This document shows positions 1 through 5,814 of a DNA stretch of 11,971 nt, piece after piece. Source of the DNA: Patescibacteria group bacterium (GTDB lineage: Bacteria; Patescibacteriota; Gracilibacteria; UBA1369; PNNO01). Under the pieces are notes generated by a model, which saw only the letters and a list, made by a program, of their open reading frames with translations, was not told the DNA's origin and did not search any database. The stretch lies in NCBI GenBank assembly GCA_024275695.1, contig JAJRYP010000027.1:1-11971 (forward strand), read 5' to 3'. Within the stretch, counting starts at the first letter, position 1. Each line of letters begins with the position of its first letter. A program made the translations under genes and the position numbers.

Positions 1-1
1 C

Positions 2-280
2 GATAGAGTCCAGGTTTTCTCCAAGAGGAAACGATGGAACGCGGAGATCATCTTCGCGGAGTGCTACCGAAGCAGGGGATCGTCCGTCGTATGGACATTC
101 TCGCGCGTGGTGGCTATCAACATCGGTCCGAGGCACGTGAGTCGGATCAGCATCCACGCGGTGTTGATGGTTGGGACGACCAGCATCTACAAGCCGCCCG
201 TAAAGGCGGCGTGGTACAAACCTTCCGTATGGAAACCTATCGGGGGCAACTCGAACAATGAAAGGAGGTATTGCGACTAG
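2..280 (+). CDS. 3' end of an unrecognised protein (partial, left edge)
   Basis: The frame starting at base 2 stays open for 92 codons to a TAG at 278-280 and is cut by the left window edge, so no start can be given. I prefer it to the overlapping ATG-started frame at 34-261 because its third codon positions are strongly G/C (ATC, TTC, GCG, GAG, TAC, AAC dominate), as expected for a GC-rich gene, and because its stop lies 9 bases before a terminator-like hairpin. The peptide is basic, has several tryptophans (…VVWTF…, …KAAWYKPSVWKP…) and shows no signal peptide, membrane segment or domain that I recognise. The end is polar (GNSNNERRYCD). The GC content is clearly higher than in the neighbouring genes, so it could be transferred DNA or a different kind of element. 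Function is unknown and the coding call itself is tentative. Confidence 0.35.
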   Translation, partial: DRVQVFSKRKRWNAEIIFAECYRSRGSSVVWTFSRVVAINIGPRHVSRISIHAVLMVGTTSIYKPPVKAAWYKPSVWKPIGGNSNNERRYCD

Positions 281-289
281 CAGTTTCAT

Positions 290-330
290 GACCGCGGCGC
301 GCACGTAAAGTGCTTGCGCCGCGGTCTTTC
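290..330 (+). terminator. GC-rich intrinsic terminator-like hairpin
   Basis: An 11-bp perfect stem pairs 290-300 (GACCGCGGCGC) with 316-326 (GCGCCGCGGTC). It continues inward with GCAC (301-304) pairing with GTGC (310-313), leaving a 5-base loop and a TT bulge. A short T-run (TTT, 327-329) follows on the plus strand only. It lies between the left-edge plus-strand frame and the 3' end of the convergent minus-strand gene. The T-tract favours plus-strand termination, but the stem is strong enough that it could also serve the minus-strand gene, which stops at 344. Confidence 0.6.
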
Positions 331-343
331 GCCATGCAAACAA

Positions 344-3211
344 TTAAGTCAAAATAGCATTATCGAAATCCCGGAAAAGATAGCTGTCAAAGTCATCCAT
401 TCTCCCCACTCGCAACATATACCTAACAGCATCAATCGAAACGGGGGAAATATCCTTTGTCATTGATTGAAGATATGCGTCAAATTCCTTTTTGTTTTTA
501 AACGAAGGCAACAATCCGATTTCTATATTTCTTATAATACCGGCCAATTCATAGGCCAATTTGACCATATCGGCCGCAAAAATTTCATTTCCGGTAAAGC
601 CGTCTCTGTTTGAAGATAAATCTGCTATTTCCAAAGCATTTCCAAGTATTGTTTTTCCAATCAATCCGCGTTGAATTTCCAACCCGAGTTTCACATATTC
701 AAATTTAGCGGGATCACGTTTTCCTTCGCTTCTCCAAACTTGATTCCCGGGAGAATTTTTATATGCCACACCTAAAGAAGATAACCTCATAATCATGCCA
801 ATTTTATCTACATCCACTCCGTCCAACTCAAATAACGACATCAATTTTATCGCTATCCCCGCTTCTTGCGAAGCTTCGTTTAACGTGTCTTCATCAACCA
901 TACTTTTTACAATCAATTCGGTTTGTTTGAATACAAATTGTTCATATCGACTTATATCGTCGTCGGACATTTCTTGAACTTTTTCATTTAATGTTATCCT
1001 TGATTTATAAATTTGTATTACTTTTTCGAAGTATAACAACACGTATCGAAGCATCTTTTTTTCCACTTCCGTTAAAGGTAAATCGCTCCTGAGCTCAACA
1101 GCATATCGGGATTTTTCGGAAAGACGGATGATTGTACGAATTTGATCTTCAAGTCCATATAAATTTTGTTCGAGTATCCCTGCGGGACAACTTTTTTCAT
1201 GCTCCGAACCAAACATGCCGACAAATAAAACAGAAACATGAGGAACCAGTTCCCGCACGGATTTCATAAATTCGGCATCTAAAGCATCCAACGAAACTTG
1301 TTCCGTCCACAACGCGGGACTGCGTAAAGTATCCAGAAACTTTTGATTCCACGATCGTCTGCGAAAAGTACGCGCCGCATCTTGCAGTATTATTGCCGAA
1401 GGCCGAATTCCCTCATCGCCAAGTTTGCACTTTAAACCCGAAAGCTCATTGTACATTGAAATTAATTCTCTACGAAGCGTATCGTCGGCATCATCAAGTT
1501 CTCCAAGAATATTAAAAGCCGCGCAAATGTTTTGATAAGCTTCATCATATGCAGCACGTTGCTCTTTTAATCTTTCATCATCTTGAAATACATAATCGTT
1601 AAGTGTTTTTGCGCGCTCAATATTAATTCGAGCTCTTATTGTATGGGCCTCAACATGATGACGATAATAGCCAAATGCCCGCTCTTGCATAGACGGCACC
1701 GCATCAAGTACAATTTTTTCAATGTATCGAAGTTTCATTAACGGAACTCGCAAACCAAGAGGATGTCTTTGAAAGTCCGACATAATTTCATGAACTTCAT
1801 CCCCTATCATGGTCCTTAAAGTTTCGAGATCAAGTGCTCTTTCAGGTGCCGAAGTGTATAAGTACATCAACTTTCGCGCTTTCAGCAAATCAATTTCTTT
1901 CGACTCCCTGTGCGTTTCGTTTTTTTCGGGCGCATATTCTTCAGCCTCCAGGTAAGCATCGTCAAGAGCCTTTTGCATTTTTTCCATCAAGGCTTCAATC
2001 ATTAAGTCGTCTTCGTCCGGCGAAGTTTCAGCCCATCCGTCATCCGGCGCAATATGTGCTGATGATAACGAGGTTGTGTCCGCCCTCATAATTTCCATCT
2101 GTTGAGCCCTTACATCTTCCGGATTATACATACAGTCCAAAACATATTTTTGAGCAATTTTGGCAAGACTCAAATTTGCTTTAAAAAGAACTTTTTTGGG
2201 TATTGGAGCTCCTCGACCGTGTAATTCTTCACACCATCGAATTATTGTTTCGATCTTTTCTTTCGCACCTTCATAATATTGCATATTCAAAAGAGCATCC
2301 GTTGTATATATCTCCACTAACAATTCCATTGCATACAGCACAGTGTGACGCGCGGCTCTATCCAAATGTGCGCTTGGATAATTTTTCTTAATAATTTCCC
2401 AAAACTTTTCTTCATTTGCGGAACTTAAAGCCAATTTGGTTTCGCCTACATCATGCTGCATGTAAAGTGCCATTTTTGCCTCCATGACATCATTAAATAT
2501 TTCAAACCATGTTTCCGCATGTTTTTTATATTGAGAAATATTTGAATTGCCGGCCTCCGTTTCATCAATTTCAGCAAAGTAATCTAATGTTTTTACGGCT
2601 GCATGTTTAAACACGCGCAAGCACACCCTTCCTTTCTCCACATGTTTTGTTGAAAAAACATAAAAATCCTGAATTGCTTCGATATATTTAGTTAATAAAA
2701 AATAGAACATTGCCAAAGTGGCTCGCTCTGATTCAGAGAGATCGCTCATTGATATATCTTCCAAAAATTCGTCAAGTTGGCTTAAAAAATTTTCCCCGGC
2801 GCCTAGATCGGTAAACGTAAATCCTTCATAAAGTAAATTTTGAATATGTCTAAAGTCGTTATTGCTTTGAGCAAGGCTAAGTATCATATTTTCCAGAATA
2901 ATTCCAAAAGCATGATATTCTTCCATGATTTCGCGAGGAGATTCTTGCAAAATTGTTAAACATTCCGTGATAGCAAAATGCAATGTCGCCTCTTTGAATA
3001 AAAGTTCAACTTGGTCAAACCCTTGTTTTCGCGCGGCACCTATTATTCCTTGTGCTTCTCTAAATTTCTCAAGAGCTTCTTCGTGATTATTATGTTGTCT
3101 TGCTTTTTGCCCTTCATCATAAATTTTCTTAAAATCCGTAAGCGCCTCTTCGTAAGATTCAAATTTTGGGAACGGCTTTTCTATATGTGTCCGCTTTGCT
3201 CCTTCAGCCAT
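344..3211 (-). CDS. 955-aa helical protein: TPR-like N-terminus, degenerate HD-GYP-like C-terminus
   Basis: This is a large soluble protein with no signal peptide or membrane segment, so it is probably cytoplasmic. It is acidic, almost entirely helical in appearance and rich in charged residues. Residues about 20-80 have TPR-like helix pairs (YEEALTDFKKIYDEG, NHEEALEKFREAQG). Further amphipathic helices fill the middle. Residues about 779-940 follow the layout of an HD-GYP domain: a helix at the usual H-x-x-R-V-A position (EAGIAIKLMSLFELDG), MRLSSLGVAYK where LLHDIGKI is expected, ALEIADLSSNRDGFTG where the HHExxDGxGYP segment is expected, and an FDAYLQSM…ISPVSIDAV tail like the common …FDPxLVxAFL end. 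The HD and HHE metal ligands appear to be replaced (SL, SSN), so if the match is right the domain would be catalytically dead and used for binding or scaffolding. The similarity was judged by eye only. The gene is divergent from the pseudopilin operon and ends with TAA. ATG at 3211 is the first start; no Shine-Dalgarno precedes it. Confidence 0.9.
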   Translation of the reverse strand: MAEGAKRTHIEKPFPKFESYEEALTDFKKIYDEGQKARQHNNHEEALEKFREAQGIIGAARKQGFDQVELLFKEATLHFAITECLTILQESPREIMEEYHAFGIILENMILSLAQSNNDFRHIQNLLYEGFTFTDLGAGENFLSQLDEFLEDISMSDLSESERATLAMFYFLLTKYIEAIQDFYVFSTKHVEKGRVCLRVFKHAAVKTLDYFAEIDETEAGNSNISQYKKHAETWFEIFNDVMEAKMALYMQHDVGETKLALSSANEEKFWEIIKKNYPSAHLDRAARHTVLYAMELLVEIYTTDALLNMQYYEGAKEKIETIIRWCEELHGRGAPIPKKVLFKANLSLAKIAQKYVLDCMYNPEDVRAQQMEIMRADTTSLSSAHIAPDDGWAETSPDEDDLMIEALMEKMQKALDDAYLEAEEYAPEKNETHRESKEIDLLKARKLMYLYTSAPERALDLETLRTMIGDEVHEIMSDFQRHPLGLRVPLMKLRYIEKIVLDAVPSMQERAFGYYRHHVEAHTIRARINIERAKTLNDYVFQDDERLKEQRAAYDEAYQNICAAFNILGELDDADDTLRRELISMYNELSGLKCKLGDEGIRPSAIILQDAARTFRRRSWNQKFLDTLRSPALWTEQVSLDALDAEFMKSVRELVPHVSVLFVGMFGSEHEKSCPAGILEQNLYGLEDQIRTIIRLSEKSRYAVELRSDLPLTEVEKKMLRYVLLYFEKVIQIYKSRITLNEKVQEMSDDDISRYEQFVFKQTELIVKSMVDEDTLNEASQEAGIAIKLMSLFELDGVDVDKIGMIMRLSSLGVAYKNSPGNQVWRSEGKRDPAKFEYVKLGLEIQRGLIGKTILGNALEIADLSSNRDGFTGNEIFAADMVKLAYELAGIIRNIEIGLLPSFKNKKEFDAYLQSMTKDISPVSIDAVRYMLRVGRMDDFDSYLFRDFDNAILT

Positions 3212-3283
3212 ATAGAGAGAGGTTTTCTATAATGTGTCAATTTGTTAGTAACGCATATTGGCTTCAATAGCAAGTAAATTTAA

Positions 3284-3296
3284 GTGGTCGGACCAC
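3284..3296. repeat. short perfect palindrome GTGGTC-G-GACCAC
   Basis: Six-base perfect arms surround a single central G in the divergent intergenic region, 73 bases upstream of the start at 3211 and 127 bases upstream of the start at 3423. The symmetry and position would suit an operator shared by the two divergent genes. It could equally be a small RNA hairpin (GTGG/CCAC with a 5-base loop). There is no second copy in the spacer to support either reading. Confidence 0.25.
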
Positions 3297-3341
3297 CTAA
3301 AAATTTTATAAAATCGGGATTATCGGGCAACTCAAATCCAA

Positions 3342-3370
3342 TTGCAAAATTCAACCTAATCCCATACAAT
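3342..3370 (+). promoter_or_regulatory. candidate sigma70-type promoter for the pseudopilin operon
   Basis: A -35-like TTGCAA (3342-3347) and a -10-like TACAAT (3365-3370, five of six consensus bases) are separated by exactly 17 bases. Transcription would start near 3377, about 46 bases before the first pseudopilin start at 3423. It is the best-spaced pair in the divergent spacer. A perfect TATAAT at 3228-3233 has no convincing -35 partner. Confidence 0.4.
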
Positions 3371-3380
3371 GGCAATATAA

Positions 3381-3406
3381 AAAGGGCTTGCTTTTAGGCA
3401 CCCTTT
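3381..3406 (+). promoter_or_regulatory. 5'-leader hairpin before the pseudopilin operon
   Basis: AAAGGG (3381-3386) pairs with CCCTTT (3401-3406), and after a CT bulge TGC (3389-3391) pairs with GCA (3398-3400) around a 6-base TTTTAG loop. If transcription starts near 3377, this stem would sit at the very 5' end of the mRNA and end 16 bases before the ATG at 3423. It could stabilise the transcript, affect translation initiation or act as a weak attenuator. The following T-run is broken (TTTCTT), so efficient termination is doubtful. Confidence 0.3.
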
Positions 3407-3422
3407 CTTAAATCGAATCGAG

Positions 3423-4046
3423 ATGAAGAAATCGACATCAAAAAAGCGTTTAAATAAAGGTTTTTTGCTTGTTGAAGCTTTAATTTCCATCACAATTTTG
3501 ATTATGGTAAGCGTGACCGGAATTAGTTTGTTGATTCTTGGACAACAAGCAATTAATTTTAACGAACATAGTTTAGAGGCAAGTTTGCTTTCTCGAGAAG
3601 GCGTGAATTCCTTGCGCGGACTACGCGACACAAACTGGCTTCGATTTGGCTATGACAAAGGAGCATGCTGGAAAATGATCGGTGATGATTGCGCGACGGC
3701 AACACCAATTGCCGTGACTTATTATAGAGTCGAGGTTTCCCAAACAGGTGCGCCAACACTTACGGAAGGCAAAAAACTGGACTTAACCGATGGCGTAAAT
3801 ACTGATGATGAATTCTATCAACTGTATTATCAGGATCTTGATCCGGACCCGGATATAACGGAACGATTTGTCGGGCACGAAAAAGGAAGTGCCATAAAAG
3901 CAAGTCCGTTTTATCGAATGGTCGAAATAACTTCTTCAACCAACGATCATGTTGAAGGAATTGTTAGGGTTGCCTGGCTGGAATCAGGCAAAGCAAAAGA
4001 AAGCTCACTGCCGTTTACACTTACAAATTATTTATCGGAAATTTAA
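3423..4046 (+). CDS. type IV pseudopilin (minor pilin, PilV-like)
   Basis: This 207-residue protein has a class III prepilin N-terminus: a Lys-rich leader (residues 1-13, KKSTSKKRLNKG) and the processing site G13|F14, followed by FLLVEALISITILIMV. The conserved Glu is at mature position 5 (E18). The hydrophobic helix spans about residues 14-40 and continues as an amphipathic helix with the SLLSREGVNSLRGLRDTNWL stretch seen in pilin-like proteins of Patescibacteria. In this family a prepilin peptidase removes the leader and N-methylates Phe1, and the helix packs into the pilus core. The globular part has two cysteines (C82, C90) that could form a disulfide, and an acidic loop (DLDPDPDITE). It is the first gene of a three-gene operon, with 15 bases to the next. 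No Shine-Dalgarno is visible. A minor rather than major pilin is likely because of its size and gene context. Confidence 0.85.
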   Translation: MKKSTSKKRLNKGFLLVEALISITILIMVSVTGISLLILGQQAINFNEHSLEASLLSREGVNSLRGLRDTNWLRFGYDKGACWKMIGDDCATATPIAVTYYRVEVSQTGAPTLTEGKKLDLTDGVNTDDEFYQLYYQDLDPDPDITERFVGHEKGSAIKASPFYRMVEITSSTNDHVEGIVRVAWLESGKAKESSLPFTLTNYLSEI

Positions 4047-4061
4047 CGCCTATACATCGCT

Positions 4062-4652
4062 ATGCCAAAAAAAGCACAAAAAAAGAAAGTAGCCAAGCCC
4101 GGCACGAAGCGAAAAACTCGTATGTCTCGACTAGACAAAAAGATGTGGCGGGTAGGCATCCGGGTAACCGTTGCGATTGCGATAATAATTTTTGCCGTAT
4201 TTATGATTATTCTAAGAAGTACGATTCAAGACATAAGCAAAGACCCTTCGTTAATTTCGATTTCGAACAATTCGGCGTTTAATGTTGTAATGCTAATCAA
4301 TAAAAACAAGAATACATTTGTTGAAGATAAAGATGAATGCTGGAATCAAAAACACACATACGCATCATGCATCAAGGCAAATGAACTTGTGGAAGGAAGA
4401 TACGCGCTTGCCGGAAGTGAAAATCGAAGATGGTTGGAAGGCCCTTATGACGAAGAAATCGACAGTTCGTCCTTCGAAATTCCCACTCGCAATATTCGGG
4501 AAGCCTTGGGCGGATTTATGAAAACCGAAACGAAATATTATCAAACGATCGAAATTTCATATCCCAAAGACGAGAACGAAATGTACGTTAAAATATCAAC
4601 CGTAAACGACAAAGGAGACAAACATACCGAAACAATTACCATTAAAAAATAA
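4062..4652 (+). CDS. single-pass membrane protein of the pseudopilin operon, unknown function
   Basis: This 196-residue protein begins with a very basic segment (residues 1-30, with runs such as KKAQKKKVAK and KPGTKRKTR) and has one strong transmembrane helix at about residues 32-51 (VTVAIAIIIFAVFMIILR). The positive-inside rule puts the N-terminus in the cytoplasm and about 145 residues outside. The outer part has two cysteines ten residues apart (C93, C103) and ends in a beta-rich, Lys/Thr-rich tail (KHTETITIKK). There is no G|F…E prepilin site, so it is not a pilin itself. Its place between two pseudopilins, 15 bases after one and overlapping the next by one base, suggests an assembly or anchoring partner such as a PilO/PilN-like or minor accessory factor; that is inference. 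An in-frame ATG at 4122 is an alternative start that would remove most of the basic tail. Confidence 0.85.
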   Translation: MPKKAQKKKVAKPGTKRKTRMSRLDKKMWRVGIRVTVAIAIIIFAVFMIILRSTIQDISKDPSLISISNNSAFNVVMLINKNKNTFVEDKDECWNQKHTYASCIKANELVEGRYALAGSENRRWLEGPYDEEIDSSSFEIPTRNIREALGGFMKTETKYYQTIEISYPKDENEMYVKISTVNDKGDKHTETITIKK

Positions 4653-5692
4653 TGAAAAAACCCACTGCAAATAGAGGATTCACTTTCGTAGAACTGCTGA
4701 TAGCTCTGGCAATTTTCGCGACTTTTTTAACCGGAATCGTTACTTTAATGGTTGATTTATACAGAACTTCAAAACGAATCACTTTGGAAGAACAAGTGTA
4801 TCAGGATATGCGCGCGATCATGAATCAGATCGTAAATTATGTTGAAAATAATGCTATCGATTACGAGGAATATTATCGTGAGGCGATTGGCGGAGAATAT
4901 TTGGCTAAAGGAACGGTGTACACATACGGTGACTACTCTAAATTATTTTATGATTTTGGTACGGGCGGAATCGGGCCGAACGGAGAAGGAGCGCTTTGTA
5001 ACGACGGCTCCGACCCCGCTCTCAATCCGGGCTGCGTAATAGACAAAACAACCATAGACACAAACAGAGGCCGGCATCCATACGACGACGATCCCGCAAA
5101 AGGGAATGCTTTCTGCGGCCCTCCAGCGGGCGGCTGCGGCGGTGATTTAAGTGTTTATCACAAGCAAGACAATTTGTACCTCATAAACGAAGCCGGAGAT
5201 AAAAAAACAGTACTTGCGCTCGAGACGGTGGAAAAAACGGTAGACAGCAATACGTTTGACGAAAAAACATTATCGTTGGTATGGCTCTATGGCAGCGACA
5301 CGGACAGAAATGATGTGGTAGACGAGTGGACGGTCGGACCTGAATTTATAGGAACCGGCGGCGCTCCAATAACCGACGCGGGGTTAATAGCCGATATAGA
5401 TCCGGCCGATAAAAATTCGCCTTCCGAAATTTATGAAAACTTCATTCCGATAAGTCCGCTGCGAACGAATATTGTCGACTTGAAATTCTACATAACACCA
5501 TTGGAAGATCCATATAAAGCCTTCGCGGAAACCGACCCGTTAACGGAAACTTTGATTCAACCTCGCGTGACAGTGGTATTGACAGTTCAGCCATCGGTAA
5601 CGGAAACACAGGACTACTTAGGCCCGGTGCCGCAAAAAACCTTGCAAACAACCATTTATTCCGGGGTTAAGAGTGAGGTTGTGAGTTATTAA
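4652..5692 (+). CDS. large type IV pseudopilin (PilW/GspJ-like minor pilin)
   Basis: This 346-residue protein has a short leader (MKKPTANRG), the cleavage site G9|F10, and FTFVELLIALAIFATFLTG, with the essential Glu at mature position 5 (E14). The hydrophobic helix (about 10-36) runs into an amphipathic one (YRTSKRITLEEQVYQDMRAI), a layout seen in PilW/GspJ-type minor pilins. The exported domain is large, rich in Asp and Gly, and has four cysteines in two close pairs (C116/C128 and C155/C162, the latter in FCGPPAGGC), probably disulfides. A DTDRNDVVDEW stretch (5296-5328) is Asp-rich and might bind calcium, as calcium sites are known in some minor pilins and in GspK/GspG; this is inference. 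The ATG overlaps the upstream TAA by one base (TAATG), so translation is probably coupled. It is the last gene of the operon. Confidence 0.87.
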   Translation: MKKPTANRGFTFVELLIALAIFATFLTGIVTLMVDLYRTSKRITLEEQVYQDMRAIMNQIVNYVENNAIDYEEYYREAIGGEYLAKGTVYTYGDYSKLFYDFGTGGIGPNGEGALCNDGSDPALNPGCVIDKTTIDTNRGRHPYDDDPAKGNAFCGPPAGGCGGDLSVYHKQDNLYLINEAGDKKTVLALETVEKTVDSNTFDEKTLSLVWLYGSDTDRNDVVDEWTVGPEFIGTGGAPITDAGLIADIDPADKNSPSEIYENFIPISPLRTNIVDLKFYITPLEDPYKAFAETDPLTETLIQPRVTVVLTVQPSVTETQDYLGPVPQKTLQTTIYSGVKSEVVSY

Positions 5693-5705
5693 AGTTTTCT
5701 GTGAG

Positions 5706-5737
5706 TTAATCAAACATTAAATTTTTCTAAATTTTTT
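5706..5737 (+). terminator. weak AT-rich hairpin with T-tracts after the pilin operon
   Basis: A 5-bp AT stem, TTAAT (5706-5710) with ATTAA (5716-5720), is followed by ATTTTTC and then TTTTTT (5732-5737). The position, 13 bases after the pseudopilin stop, suits a terminator, but the stem has no G-C pairs and would be unstable. The T-tracts may simply be an AT-rich upstream element for the next gene. Confidence 0.2.
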
Positions 5738-5747
5738 AGGTTTTTTC

Positions 5748-5774
5748 TTGTATCGGTTACAAATTCTTGATAAT
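5748..5774 (+). promoter_or_regulatory. tentative promoter for the RHS gene
   Basis: A -10-like GATAAT (5769-5774, five of six consensus bases) lies 15 bases after TTGTAT (5748-5753), giving a start near 5781 and a leader of about 34 bases. The spacing is shorter than ideal. A perfect TTGACA at 5781-5786 lies further down, but the matching -10 position (ACAATT, 5804-5809) is poor and would give an essentially leaderless mRNA. The 122-base gap and the AT-rich stretch suggest that the gene has its own promoter, but the exact site is uncertain. Confidence 0.2.
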
Positions 5775-5814
5775 ACGGAGTTGACATATCCTCGAATCAG
5801 TTAACAATTCCTAC

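Noticed and set aside
34..261. ATG-started 75-codon frame at the left edge
   Set aside because: Its codon third positions are not G/C-biased, unlike the overlapping frame 2..280, and its protein is very rich in Arg/Gly/Gln/His, as expected for an out-of-frame shadow.
3228..3233. Perfect TATAAT on the plus strand in the divergent spacer
   Set aside because: No -35-like hexamer lies 16-18 bases upstream, and it sits almost 190 bases from the pilin start.
3212..3240. TTGACA on the minus strand as promoter of the 955-aa gene
   Set aside because: At a 17-18 base spacing the -10 position would be CTCTAT or TCTATA, a poor match that abuts or overlaps the start codon. Noted as a possible leaderless signal but not annotated.
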